64,000 nt of DNA from Winogradskyella aurantia (GCF_002266855.1 NZ_NGJN01000002.1:372001-436000), one strand, 5' to 3'. Shown: positions 54,382-63,090, counted from the first letter of the stretch. Made by a program: numbers and translations. Notes: generated by a model not told the origin, from the letters alone.

Positions 54382-55221
54382 TTATTTATAAAAGCCTAGT
54401 GCTTTTTTAATATTTTTAAAGTGAAAGCTCCAATATGATGAGATGTAATTAGAGAAACTTAATAGTTTCCATTGACTGCGTACTTCTAAATTTGTATTTA
54501 CAAAACTTACTTGCGCTTCAGAAATTTGAAAATTATCGAGAAAAGTTGTTAGGTCTACCTGTCCAAAACCAGTAAATTCATTGACTTTGTTTTCTTGATG
54601 TATAATGGAGCACCACACATATTCGTCTTTTATTTGGAGAATACTTGTTTCTTTTTTCCAATGATTATGGGGTATGCTCCATATCGTATTAGGGTTGTCA
54701 TTACGCTCAATTAAAGACAGAAAAGGATTGTACTGATGGAGTTTTTTCCCTAGTCTTACCTTAGGGTGAATCTGTAATGTAAAACCATTTATAAAGTCTA
54801 CCGCCATAAAATCCTGGTTTTTGAATTTTTGTTGGACACTTGCAATGAAGTTACGACTTAAACAGTCGTCATTATCCATTCTAGAGGTAATAATATAATC
54901 TGTTTCACAATTACTGATATACTCTTTAATAGCGGGTAAAAAAGCATCCATACCATCAATAAAGAATGGTTTTAGATTTGGGATTTGCTTTTCAATAACT
55001 TTAATAATAGCTCTAAACTCATCTTTGGTAGAGCTATCAAAGAAGACCAGCCACTCAAAGTTTGTATTGGTTTGCGATGCTACACTTGGCACACAGAACT
55101 CATTAAATAACTGAAATCGGTTACGGTGCCAATCATCTGTTAACACGGCAACATTGTTTTTGTTGGTTACCCAGTCTGATTTTCTTAGGTTAAATCTCGT
55201 GATTAAAAAGTGTTTGTACAT
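54382..55221 (-). CDS. putative rhamnosyltransferase-like glycosyltransferase
   Basis: A 279-residue protein whose start MYKHFLITRFNLR and the segments FNEFCVPSVASQTNTNFEWLVFFD and ITSRMDNDDCLS match the putative rhamnosyltransferase family (GT-A-like, DND/DxD motif). It appears first in the minus-strand run of glycosyltransferases. The gene divergently opposite encodes an LPS kinase, 95 bp away. The sugar donor is not known; the family name is from homology only. Confidence 0.78.
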   Translation of the reverse strand: MYKHFLITRFNLRKSDWVTNKNNVAVLTDDWHRNRFQLFNEFCVPSVASQTNTNFEWLVFFDSSTKDEFRAIIKVIEKQIPNLKPFFIDGMDAFLPAIKEYISNCETDYIITSRMDNDDCLSRNFIASVQQKFKNQDFMAVDFINGFTLQIHPKVRLGKKLHQYNPFLSLIERNDNPNTIWSIPHNHWKKETSILQIKDEYVWCSIIHQENKVNEFTGFGQVDLTTFLDNFQISEAQVSFVNTNLEVRSQWKLLSFSNYISSYWSFHFKNIKKALGFYK

Positions 55222-55316
55222 GCGTTGCGCTCAAACGGAAATGAAAAACCGTTGGGTAAAAATATTAAAACTAGATAAATTGCCCTACTTTTATCCGCGT
55301 TAAATACTTTTTCAAA

Positions 55317-56093
55317 ATGCGTGCGAATATAGTTATTAATACAGACTCTAAATTAGCCAAAGAGGATGTGCTGCATATACTAGAGCGATTTGCAAACGAA
55401 GGTAAATTAATTGGTGATGGCAACAGAAATGTCATTAAGGTTTTGGAAGTTAATGGGGAACAGCTCAATATTAAGTCATTTAAAATTCCAAATATCATTA
55501 ATCAAGTTGCTTATCGCTTTTTTAGAAAAAGTAAAGCGCAACGCTCCTTCGAGTACGCCTATAAATTAAGTGAGCTAGACATAAAAACCCCACAACCTGT
55601 GGCTTATGTAGAGTATACTTCTGGCACTACCTTTAAAAGGAGCTATTATATCAGCAAACAAATACAATACGATTTAACCTTTCACGATTTACTTCTTAAT
55701 AGAAACTTGCCAGATTATGAAAGTATCATGAGGGAATTTACGCGCTTTACATTTCAGCTGCATGAAAAAGGCATACATTTTTTAGACCATTCGCCTGGTA
55801 ATACGCTAATTCGAGTTAATGATGACGATTTTGAATTCTTTCTGGTAGATTTAAATCGTATGGAGTTTAAAATTTTAGACTTCAATGAGCGCATGAAGAA
55901 CTTTGCACGTTTATCACCAAGAGATCACATGCTAGATATTATGAGTAACGAGTACTCCAAGTTATATCCCTTAAAATCCGAAGCAGAGATTAAGGAAAAG
56001 ATGTATTTCTACTCACATCAGTTTATGACTAGTTTTGCCAAACGTGAGGCTTTTAAAAAAAAGTATTTTTTTTGGAGGGCGAAAAAATCTTAA
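55317..56093 (+). CDS. lipopolysaccharide kinase (KdkA/WaaP-like)
   Basis: A 258-residue small kinase of the Kdo/WaaP family. The protein-kinase-like core is present: Lys in INIKSFKIPN, the catalytic loop HFLDHSPGN (Asp157, with Asn162) and the metal motif VDLN (177-180). Family members phosphorylate Kdo or heptose of the LPS inner core using ATP. It is surrounded by LPS-type glycosyltransferases. It overlaps the opposing WaaE-like gene tail to tail by 4 bp. Confidence 0.88.
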   Translation: MRANIVINTDSKLAKEDVLHILERFANEGKLIGDGNRNVIKVLEVNGEQLNIKSFKIPNIINQVAYRFFRKSKAQRSFEYAYKLSELDIKTPQPVAYVEYTSGTTFKRSYYISKQIQYDLTFHDLLLNRNLPDYESIMREFTRFTFQLHEKGIHFLDHSPGNTLIRVNDDDFEFFLVDLNRMEFKILDFNERMKNFARLSPRDHMLDIMSNEYSKLYPLKSEAEIKEKMYFYSHQFMTSFAKREAFKKKYFFWRAKKS

Positions 56094-56851
56094 GACTGAC
56101 GGTACAACTCTCGTAATTTAATATACTTTAAAAAAGTAATATTGGCCGTTTGGACGCAGATGACTAAGCCATTAAATCCATCTAAAAAACCAAGTCTTAG
56201 GATATAAGACTTAAAAAATGCCCATGTTGGGTTCCAGATGATTTTCCAAACTGATGCTTTTTTTCCATTATCGAAATACGCTTGTGCCGCAATCGTAGAA
56301 AAATACTCTGTCTTTTTGTTGAATTCAGAATAACTTTGATAGGTTTTGTGCAGTATATCGCCTTTTAAATGACCAATTTTTGTATTTGCTTCATTAAGAG
56401 CCACGTAATCATGCGGATTAAGCCCTTGCCAATGGCCTTTTCTTCTGTCAAAAACGCGAAGTTTTTTATTAGGGTACCAATCAGAATGCTTGATCCATTG
56501 ACCACAAAAGTTATTTAAACGGTTGCAATAGTATCCGTCGTAGCTCCAATTTTTCTTTAAATCAAGTATGGATTGTTGAAGTGTATTGGAAAGCGCTTCA
56601 TCGCCATCTAAGGATACGATATGGTTATAACTAGCTTGGGATAGGGCAAAGTTTTTTTGCTCTATATAGCCTAAAAACTTTTGTTCTATGAATGTAGCAT
56701 CGAATCGTTGGCATATAGCTTTTGTACCATCGGTAGAGTAGGAGTCTACTACAATAATTTCGTCCACCACATTAATTAAGGAAGCCAAACATTCAGCAAT
56801 GTTTCGTTCTTCGTTATATGTAATTATTACACCGGATAGTTTCAGCATCAT
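56090..56851 (-). CDS. GT2 glycosyltransferase, WaaE/KdtX-like
   Basis: A 253-residue GT2 enzyme with VIITYNEERNIAECLASL, VDSYSTDGTKAI and SLDGDEAL (acidic motif) and the late segment DRRKGHWQGLNPHD. This matches the WaaE/KdtX group, which adds a hexose to the LPS inner core heptose. Two ATGs in tandem open the gene. It lies divergently from a GT2 gene with only 37 bp between them, and overlaps the LPS kinase gene by 4 bp. Confidence 0.88.
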   Translation of the reverse strand: MMLKLSGVIITYNEERNIAECLASLINVVDEIIVVDSYSTDGTKAICQRFDATFIEQKFLGYIEQKNFALSQASYNHIVSLDGDEALSNTLQQSILDLKKNWSYDGYYCNRLNNFCGQWIKHSDWYPNKKLRVFDRRKGHWQGLNPHDYVALNEANTKIGHLKGDILHKTYQSYSEFNKKTEYFSTIAAQAYFDNGKKASVWKIIWNPTWAFFKSYILRLGFLDGFNGLVICVQTANITFLKYIKLRELYRQS

Positions 56852-56875
56852 TCAATTCTAATACGGTAAAAATAC

Positions 56876-56883
56876 TATTTTTG
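56876..56883 (+). promoter_or_regulatory. -7 element upstream of the GT2 tandem
   Basis: TATTTTTG on the plus strand, 5 nt before the ATG at 56889; this predicts a near-leaderless mRNA. The divergent gap is only 37 bp, and no TTG lies at the expected spacing, so the -33 box is not defined. Confidence 0.55.
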
Positions 56884-56888
56884 TCTTT

Positions 56889-57713
56889 ATGCATTCCACT
56901 TTAAAAGCATCTGTAATTATCAGTACATACAACCAGCCGGAATGGTTAGATCTTGTGTTGCATAGTTATTCGACCCAAACCAATAAAGCGTTTGAAATTA
57001 TTATTGCAGACGATGGGTCAGATGAACGTACAAAAGAGGTCGTAGATAATTTTAAGAAGTCTAAAGACTTGTTGGTTAAGTACATTTGGCAAAAAGATGA
57101 AGGATTTCAAAAAACGAAAATACTCAATAAAGCCATAGGTTTATCGGGAACTGATTACTTGATATTTACCGATGGGGATTGCATCGCGAGAAATGACTTC
57201 GTAGAAAACCATTTAAGGCGTAGGCGTAAGAATAATGCCTTATCTGGGGGTTACTTTAAACTGACGGAAGCTATTTCCTTTCTGGTAAATAAAGCAATCA
57301 TAGATAGTCAAGAATGTTTTGATAAAAATTGGTTAATAGCGCACGGACAACCTAAGAGTTTTAAGCTAAATAAGTTGACTAGGTCAAAATTAAAATCAAG
57401 GGTTTTAAATATGTTCACACCAACCAAGGCTACATTTGATGGAATGAATGCCTCCTGCTGGAAATCTGATATTTTAGCTGTCAATGGCTTTGATGAACGT
57501 ATGCAATATGGAGGTGAGGATAGGGAAGTTGGTGAACGAATGATGAACAATGGCATTAGGTTTCTGCAGGTGCGATATAGTACGATTTGCGTACATTTGC
57601 ACCATAAAAGACCGTACAAAAATGAAAGTGCGGAGCGTCGTAATTTGGAAATACGAAAGGCGACAAAGAAACATAAAACAACATATACCAAATTTGGTAT
57701 AAACAAAGACTAG
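56889..57713 (+). CDS. GT2 glycosyltransferase with GT7-type C-terminal domain (copy 1)
   Basis: A 274-residue enzyme. The GT-A core shows VIISTYNQPEWLDLVL, IADDGSDERTK and the metal-binding FTDGDCIARND. The C-terminal half has NGFDERMQYGGEDREVGERM, a GT7C/galactosyltransferase-like block with its acidic ED pair, and VHLHHKR. Such proteins link sugars in core or capsule chains. The next gene is its tandem paralog, starting 1 bp after the stop, so they are cotranscribed. The acceptor is unknown. Confidence 0.9.
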   Translation: MHSTLKASVIISTYNQPEWLDLVLHSYSTQTNKAFEIIIADDGSDERTKEVVDNFKKSKDLLVKYIWQKDEGFQKTKILNKAIGLSGTDYLIFTDGDCIARNDFVENHLRRRRKNNALSGGYFKLTEAISFLVNKAIIDSQECFDKNWLIAHGQPKSFKLNKLTRSKLKSRVLNMFTPTKATFDGMNASCWKSDILAVNGFDERMQYGGEDREVGERMMNNGIRFLQVRYSTICVHLHHKRPYKNESAERRNLEIRKATKKHKTTYTKFGINKD

Positions 57714-57714
57714 T

Positions 57715-58539
57715 ATGGCATTACCTCAAATAACCGTTATTATCGCAACCTATAATAAAACGGACTGGTTAGAGAAAGTTTTATACGGTTATAGCGTTCA
57801 AACCTATAAGGACTTTGATATTATCATTGCAGATGACGGCTCCACACATGAAACAAAGGCATTAATCGATGGCTTCAAAAAAGATTACCCTGTGAACATC
57901 ACGCATTTATGGCATGAAGATAAAGGTTACAGGCGCCAAAAAATTCTTAACGAGGCTATTGTAAAAGCCAGCAATGAATACATTCTGTTTACAGATGGAG
58001 ATTGCATCCCAAGAAAAGATTTTGTAGAAACCCATGCCAAGCATGCCGAAAAAGGCTATTTTTTATCGGGTGGTTATTGTAAACTTAATATGGATTTAAG
58101 TAAAACAATTTCAGAAGACGATATTAGGTCCCACAATTGTTTTGATGTAAAATGGTTGAAGTCTAAAGGTGAACTAGGAAGTAAAAACCAATTAAAATTA
58201 TCCGTAAAAGATGGTTTGGCTAAGTTTTTAGATGTAGTTACACCAACTGGAGCTACATTTAATAATTGTAATTCTTCAGCGTGGAAGGCAGATTTGATAG
58301 CCATAAACGGTTATGATGAGCGCATGCAGTATGGCGGTCCTGATAGAGAGTTAGGCGAGCGTCTTATTAATAACGGTATAAAGACCAAACAAATTAGATA
58401 TAAGGCCATCTGTTTGCATTTAGACCATGCTCGAGGCTATAAAACGCAAGAGTCTTTAGATCGTAACCTGGCTATTAGAGCCAAGGTGAAAAAAGAAAAC
58501 ATAAAGTGGACAGATTTTGGAATAAAAAAGGTTAACTAA
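57715..58539 (+). CDS. GT2 glycosyltransferase with GT7-type C-terminal domain (copy 2)
   Basis: A 274-residue paralog of the preceding protein, with identical length and the same motif order: VIIATYNKTDWLEKVL, IADDGSTHETK, FTDGDCIPRKD, NGYDERMQYGGPDRELGERL and LHLDHAR. The two differ in many positions, so the duplication is not recent. It overlaps the opposing GT9 gene by 8 bp tail to tail. The pair may add two similar sugars or form repeating units; this is inferred. Confidence 0.9.
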   Translation: MALPQITVIIATYNKTDWLEKVLYGYSVQTYKDFDIIIADDGSTHETKALIDGFKKDYPVNITHLWHEDKGYRRQKILNEAIVKASNEYILFTDGDCIPRKDFVETHAKHAEKGYFLSGGYCKLNMDLSKTISEDDIRSHNCFDVKWLKSKGELGSKNQLKLSVKDGLAKFLDVVTPTGATFNNCNSSAWKADLIAINGYDERMQYGGPDRELGERLINNGIKTKQIRYKAICLHLDHARGYKTQESLDRNLAIRAKVKKENIKWTDFGIKKVN

Positions 58540-59599
58540 GTCTTTTTAAAAATGCCTTTAAATCCTTTTCAAAAAATGAGGGCTTAAACATTTGATATAA
58601 TTCTGAGACTCTAGATTTTAATACCTTGGGATGATCAATGTTTAAATAGGATTCTGTATCATAGTCTTTAAGGTGAACCGAGACATGTTTTTCGCCATCA
58701 TCAAACATATTCCAGGCCTCTTTTTTAATCCAGGGTGAGAAAATTGTAAATGTCGGAACAAACAAAGCCTTTGCCATATTTATTGCTCCTCCTTCATTAC
58801 CGATTAAAGCAGTGCAATGCGAAGTAATAGCTAAAAAATCACGCAGACTATTCCCAAAAACCTTAAAATAAACATGCTTTTGGGTTTCAGTAGAACAATG
58901 CTCTAAAATGGTCTTGGCCTCTGTTTCTTGCTTCGGAATATAATTAAAGAGAATTTGACTTTCTGGGTTTATTTTAATTATGGTGTCAATGACCTTTGCC
59001 ATATAGTCAAATGGATAGGTTTTAATAAGGCTACTACCTAAAACCCCAATCATAAACAAAGGTTTATTTAGATTTACCCCGTTTTTGACTAAATAATCAC
59101 GAGATGCTTTTCTTTCATTTTCGGTCAAATATATCTTCGGCCTTACAAGGACAGAGCTGTCAATGCCTAAAGGTTGTAGCAACTGCAATCTGTTTTCAAT
59201 GGCTAATCCCGCATTGGTCAATGCCTTGGCTTTGTGTTTGAATCTATGCGTATAGATTAGAGCATTATGACCTTTATCAATAGATATTTTGGTTTTTGCA
59301 TGAGATAGCAAACTTATGATGTTGCTCGATATTTTAGAATATACATCAATAACGACATCAAAGCTTTCTTTTCGTAATTCTTTTGAAAACTGGTAGAGCT
59401 TCCATTTACTTTTTTCGTGTTCTGGGGTAAAAAAATGAAATTTGTCTATAAACGGATTACGTTCAACAACAGGATAGGTATGTGAATTTAGCACGTAATG
59501 TAATTTAGCCTTAGGATGTTTCTGCTTGATAGCTTCAAACAAAACGCTCGTGGCCAAAACATCACCTATCATCTTTTGTTGTATAATAAGCACCTTCAT
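58532..59599 (-). CDS. GT9 glycosyltransferase (ADP-heptose:LPS heptosyltransferase-like)
   Basis: A 355-residue GT-B enzyme of the heptosyltransferase family. The N-terminus MKVLIIQQKMIGDVLATSVLFEAIK and the C-terminal GNEGGAINMAKALFVPTFTIFSPW match GT9 enzymes. It would transfer a heptose to the inner core. The ATG directly follows the dapD stop, so it is translationally coupled to that gene although the pathways differ. Confidence 0.88.
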   Translation of the reverse strand: MKVLIIQQKMIGDVLATSVLFEAIKQKHPKAKLHYVLNSHTYPVVERNPFIDKFHFFTPEHEKSKWKLYQFSKELRKESFDVVIDVYSKISSNIISLLSHAKTKISIDKGHNALIYTHRFKHKAKALTNAGLAIENRLQLLQPLGIDSSVLVRPKIYLTENERKASRDYLVKNGVNLNKPLFMIGVLGSSLIKTYPFDYMAKVIDTIIKINPESQILFNYIPKQETEAKTILEHCSTETQKHVYFKVFGNSLRDFLAITSHCTALIGNEGGAINMAKALFVPTFTIFSPWIKKEAWNMFDDGEKHVSVHLKDYDTESYLNIDHPKVLKSRVSELYQMFKPSFFEKDLKAFLKRLS

Positions 59600-60415
59600 T
59601 TACACGGCAACATCATATTCGCGCAAAGCATCGTTTAAAGAAGTTTTCTTATCTGTACTTTCTTTACGTTTTCCTATAATCAAGGCACATGGCACTTGAA
59701 ATTCTCCAGCTTTGAATGTCTTGGTATAACTTCCGGGTATCACGACAGACCGTGCTGGAACAACACCTTTGGTTTCAACAGGAGTATCACCAGTAACATC
59801 AATAATTTTGGTACTCATGGTAAGAACGACATTAGCGCCTAAAACGGCTTCTTTTTCTACACGAACGCCCTCAACAACGATACAGCGGCTGCCAATAAAA
59901 GCACCATCCTCAATGATTACAGGAGCTGCCTGTAAAGGTTCTAATACACCACCGATACCTACACCGCCAGAGAGGTGCACATTCTTGCCAATTTGGGCGC
60001 AACTCCCAACTGTTGCCCAAGTATCCACCATGGTGCCTTCGTCAACATAAGCACCAATATTAACATAGCTAGGCATCATAATAACACCCTTAGATATATA
60101 GGCGCCATGACGTGCAACAGCGTGAGGTACAACCCTTATACCCTTATCAGCATAGCCACGCTTAAGTGGAATTTTATCATGATATTCAAAAATACCTACC
60201 TCATAAGTCTGCATTTTTTGGATTGGGAAATATAGGACCACAGCTTTCTTAACCCACTCATTAACCTGCCAACCATTGTCCGTAGGCTCAGCAACTCTTA
60301 ACGTACCATCGTCAATTAAATCAATAACGCTTCGTATGGCATCAATAGTAACCGGGTTTGATAATAGAGAACGGTCATCCCATGCATTTTCTATAACTGC
60401 TTGTAATTGTTTCAT
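59600..60415 (-). CDS. dapD: 2,3,4,5-tetrahydropyridine-2,6-dicarboxylate N-succinyltransferase
   Basis: DapD acts in the succinylase branch of the diaminopimelate/lysine pathway. At 271 residues it has normal length; the left-handed beta-helix repeats are visible (VVPHAVARHGAYIS, VMMPSYVNIGAYVDEGTMVDTWATVGS, and IEDGAFIGSRCIVVEG). The start is the ATG at 60415. A TTG eight codons upstream is inside the -7 promoter box and is rejected. With lysA at 26832 it supplies the same pathway. The GT9 gene follows with no gap. Confidence 0.95.
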   Translation of the reverse strand: MKQLQAVIENAWDDRSLLSNPVTIDAIRSVIDLIDDGTLRVAEPTDNGWQVNEWVKKAVVLYFPIQKMQTYEVGIFEYHDKIPLKRGYADKGIRVVPHAVARHGAYISKGVIMMPSYVNIGAYVDEGTMVDTWATVGSCAQIGKNVHLSGGVGIGGVLEPLQAAPVIIEDGAFIGSRCIVVEGVRVEKEAVLGANVVLTMSTKIIDVTGDTPVETKGVVPARSVVIPGSYTKTFKAGEFQVPCALIIGKRKESTDKKTSLNDALREYDVAV

Positions 60416-60436
60416 AAAAGAGAACTTGATTTTTTT

Positions 60437-60464
60437 CAAAGATAAGCCCTAGTGAAGGCAACAA
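60437..60464 (-). promoter_or_regulatory. promoter of dapD
   Basis: On the minus strand TTG (60462-60464), 17-nt spacer, then TATCTTTG (60437-60444), 21 nt before the ATG at 60415. The pattern fits the Bacteroidetes consensus and excludes the TTG start at 60439. Confidence 0.72.
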
Positions 60465-60622
60465 GAAAACAATTTTTGAAATTTTTGTGAGTTATTTTAG
60501 CTGTAATCAATCGAAAAAGTAGATGTGTCATTAATTTTAATTAGGAAACTAAAATTAAAACTGTAGTTGGGTTAGATTCAAGTACATCTTGTATTCCCCA
60601 GCGTTTTTTATTGAATGTATCG

Positions 60623-60630
60623 TACATTTG
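60623..60630 (+). promoter_or_regulatory. -7 element of ruvX
   Basis: TACATTTG lies 5 nt before the ATG at 60636. An in-frame ATG at 60615 is upstream of this box and would not be transcribed from it, which decides the start. The predicted mRNA is leaderless or nearly so. Confidence 0.65.
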
Positions 60631-60635
60631 TCATT

Positions 60636-61049
60636 ATGGGAAGAATTTTGGCTATAGATTATGGGACTAAGCGCTGCGGCTTGGCAGTAACAGATGAGCT
60701 TCAGATTATTGCATCCGGTTTAACTACCGTTGAAACCAAGCACTTGTTGTCTTATCTCAAGAAATATGTTTCATTTGAAAAGGTGGATTTATTTGTGGTT
60801 GGTCTTCCTAAGCAAATGAATAATTCAGCTTCCGAAAGTGAAGTTCATATTCAACAATTTTTAGTTCAGCTTGCTAAGGCAATCCCAAATATTCCCGTTC
60901 AAAGGGTAGATGAACGCTTTACATCAAAAATGGCTTTTCAAACCATGATAGATAGTGGGTTAAAGAAAAAACAACGACAAAATAAAGCCTTGGTAGACGA
61001 AATTAGCGCTACTCTTATTTTACAAAGTTATTTGACTTCAAAATCTTAA
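60636..61049 (+). CDS. ruvX: putative pre-16S rRNA nuclease / Holliday junction resolvase (YqgF)
   Basis: A 137-residue RNase H-fold nuclease. Motifs are MGRILAIDYGTKRCGLAVTD with the catalytic Asp8, VVGLPKQMNNSASE, DERFTSKMA and the closing VDEISATLILQSYL with the last acidic residues. The length equals the family's usual length when the second ATG is used. The start at 60636 agrees with a -7 box just upstream. It opens an operon-like run with def, the DUF5606 gene and mazG. Confidence 0.93.
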   Translation: MGRILAIDYGTKRCGLAVTDELQIIASGLTTVETKHLLSYLKKYVSFEKVDLFVVGLPKQMNNSASESEVHIQQFLVQLAKAIPNIPVQRVDERFTSKMAFQTMIDSGLKKKQRQNKALVDEISATLILQSYLTSKS

Positions 61050-61059
61050 ATAAGTATTG

Positions 61060-61067
61060 TACTTTTG
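61060..61067 (+). promoter_or_regulatory. -7 element upstream of def
   Basis: TACTTTTG, 20 nt before the def ATG at 61088. A TTG further upstream has a slightly long 25-nt spacer, so this may be a weak internal promoter. Confidence 0.5.
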
Positions 61068-61087
61068 CCTGTGTAAATAAACGTATT

Positions 61088-61678
61088 ATGATTTTACCTA
61101 TCGTAGCCTATGGTGACGCCGTTTTAAAGAGAAAGGCCAAAGAAATAGATAAGGATTATCCCAATTTGAAAGAGCTTGTTGATAACATGTATGAAACCAT
61201 GTATGGTGCTTTTGGTGTTGGTCTTGCTGCTCCACAAGTAGGTTTGCCCATTCGTTTATTTTTGGTAGACACATCGCCTTTTGCGGAAGACGACAGTTTT
61301 ACCGAGGAGGAACAGGAAGAACTTAAGAAATTTAAGAGAACCTTTATCAATGCGAAGATTTTGGAAGAGCATGGCGATGAATGGGCATTTAATGAAGGTT
61401 GTTTGAGTATTCCAGATGTTAGGGAAGATGTTTTCAGAAAGCCAATCATTAAAGTGCAATACCAAGATGAAAACTTTGTTACCCACGTAGAAGAGTTTGA
61501 TGGATTAATAGCAAGAGTCATCCAACATGAATACGATCATATTGAAGGTATTTTATTCACAGACAGGCTTTCTTCTTTTAAAAAACGAATTATCAAAGGG
61601 AAATTGACCAATATCTCTAAAGGAAAAATAAAAATTGATTATAAAATGCGCTTTCCTATTATGAGCAGAAAGCGCTAA
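61088..61678 (+). CDS. def: peptide deformylase
   Basis: A zinc- or iron-dependent enzyme that removes the formyl group from nascent proteins. The 196-residue protein has all three motifs: GVGLAAPQVG (43-52), EGCLS (Cys105 ligand) and HEYDH (His147 and His151 ligands, catalytic Glu148). An insert rich in Glu and Asp (about 66-82) is typical of the Bacteroidetes form. It is followed by the DUF5606 gene after 10 bp. Confidence 0.97.
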   Translation: MILPIVAYGDAVLKRKAKEIDKDYPNLKELVDNMYETMYGAFGVGLAAPQVGLPIRLFLVDTSPFAEDDSFTEEEQEELKKFKRTFINAKILEEHGDEWAFNEGCLSIPDVREDVFRKPIIKVQYQDENFVTHVEEFDGLIARVIQHEYDHIEGILFTDRLSSFKKRIIKGKLTNISKGKIKIDYKMRFPIMSRKR

Positions 61679-61688
61679 AAAAATAGCT

Positions 61689-62114
61689 ATGGGTTTAGAC
61701 AAAATACTTTCCATTTCAGGTAAACCTGGATTATACAAAATAGTGACTCAAACAAGAACAGGTGCCGTTGTAGAGTCTTTGATTGATAAAAAACGCCTTA
61801 CTGTGGGTGCACATAGTAATATTAGCGTGTTAAGTGAGATAGCCATTTATACCTTAACCGAAGAGGTACCACTACGAGATGTTCTTAAAACAATAAAAGA
61901 CAAGGAGGGCGGACAACTTACCTCAATTAGTCATAAAGATGGGAAAGACGTTTTAGAGGAGTACTTTTTTAATGTCCTGCCAGATTATGATGAAGACCGT
62001 GTATACCCATCGGATATAAAAAAGGTGGTACAATGGTATAACTTACTTCAAAAGAACGATCTTCTCCATACTTTTGACACCGAGGAAGAGGCCGATATCT
62101 CTGAAGAAGAATAA
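61689..62114 (+). CDS. DUF5606 family protein
   Basis: A 141-residue protein of the Bacteroidetes-specific DUF5606 family: MGLDKILSISGKPGLYKI, SLIDKKRLTVG and the later LPDYDEDRVYPSDIKKVVQWY are its usual marks. The function is unknown. The C-terminus is acidic (EEEADISEEE). The gene lies between def and mazG with gaps of 10 and 2 bp, which suggests a shared transcript. Confidence 0.88.
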   Translation: MGLDKILSISGKPGLYKIVTQTRTGAVVESLIDKKRLTVGAHSNISVLSEIAIYTLTEEVPLRDVLKTIKDKEGGQLTSISHKDGKDVLEEYFFNVLPDYDEDRVYPSDIKKVVQWYNLLQKNDLLHTFDTEEEADISEEE

Positions 62115-62116
62115 GC

Positions 62117-62890
62117 ATGACGGATAAGTCTACCCAATTAAAGGCCTTTGAGCGCTTGTTAATTATTATGGATGAGTTGCGGGAGCAATGTCCTTGGGAT
62201 AAAAAACAAACTATGGAGTCCTTGCGCCATCTCACTATTGAAGAAGTTTACGAACTCGGGGATGCTATTTTAGATAAGGATTTAGATGAAGTAAAAAGGG
62301 AATTGGGTGACGTATTGCTGCATATTGTATTCTATTCAAAAATAGGTAGTGAAAGTAATAATTTTGACATCGCTGATGTTTGCAACTCCATATGTGACAA
62401 GTTAGTTGAGCGGCATCCACATATTTATGGGGATGTGAAAGTAGACAATGAAGAGGATGTAAAACGAAATTGGGAACAATTAAAGCTAAAAGAAGGTAAA
62501 AAAAGTGTATTAGAAGGAGTCCCAAAAAGTCTGCCCGCAATGGTAAAGGCGAATCGTATACAAGATAAGGTAGCTGGTGTAGGATTTGATTGGGAAGAGC
62601 CCGAGCAGGTTTTTGAAAAAGTAGAGGAGGAGCTTTCTGAACTTAAGGAGGAGCTAACCCGTGGTAACCAAGATGCTATTGAAAATGAGTTTGGTGATGT
62701 GCTTTTTTCTCTTATTAATTATGCACGTTATTTAAAGGTTAATCCCGAAAATGCTTTAGAGCGCACTAATAAAAAATTCATTAAAAGGTTTCAATATCTT
62801 GAAAATAAGGCTAAACTATTAAACAAGTCTTTACAGGACATGACCCTTTCTGAAATGGATATACTTTGGGAGGAAGCTAAGTCTCTGTAG
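62117..62890 (+). CDS. mazG: nucleoside triphosphate pyrophosphohydrolase
   Basis: MazG hydrolyses NTPs to NMP and pyrophosphate, cleaning the nucleotide pool. The 257-residue protein has two MazG-fold halves. The first holds CPWDKKQTMESLRHLTIEEVYEL and the EVKRELGDVLLHIVFY metal site. The second holds EKVEEELSELKEEL and ENEFGDVLFSLINY. Its ATG is 2 bp after the DUF5606 stop, closing the ruvX-def-DUF5606-mazG run. Confidence 0.95.
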   Translation: MTDKSTQLKAFERLLIIMDELREQCPWDKKQTMESLRHLTIEEVYELGDAILDKDLDEVKRELGDVLLHIVFYSKIGSESNNFDIADVCNSICDKLVERHPHIYGDVKVDNEEDVKRNWEQLKLKEGKKSVLEGVPKSLPAMVKANRIQDKVAGVGFDWEEPEQVFEKVEEELSELKEELTRGNQDAIENEFGDVLFSLINYARYLKVNPENALERTNKKFIKRFQYLENKAKLLNKSLQDMTLSEMDILWEEAKSL

Positions 62891-63090
62891 TATCCCTAGA
62901 TTTATGTTCAATTTTTAATGGATATTGACACAACCCTGTTAAATGTTTCAAAAATTCCTGTTTAAAACATCCAAAGCCTATTTTAAGTCCGTAAATAAAT
63001 TATAAAGGCTATAACGTTTTTATAATCTTAGTTGGAAATCTTAGTTATGCGAAGCGGTTGTAATTAAGGTTAATTTAGTTTAGTTAGGGC

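Noticed and set aside
57308..57706. 132-codon minus-strand ORF under the first GT2 gene
   Set aside because: It is a shadow of a gene with strong family motifs on the plus strand.
60416..60439. Eight-codon TTG extension of dapD
   Set aside because: The TTG is part of the -7 promoter element TATCTTTG, and the family starts at the ATG at 60415.
60615..60635. Upstream ATG extending ruvX by seven codons
   Set aside because: It lies upstream of the TACATTTG box, and the conserved protein begins at 60636.
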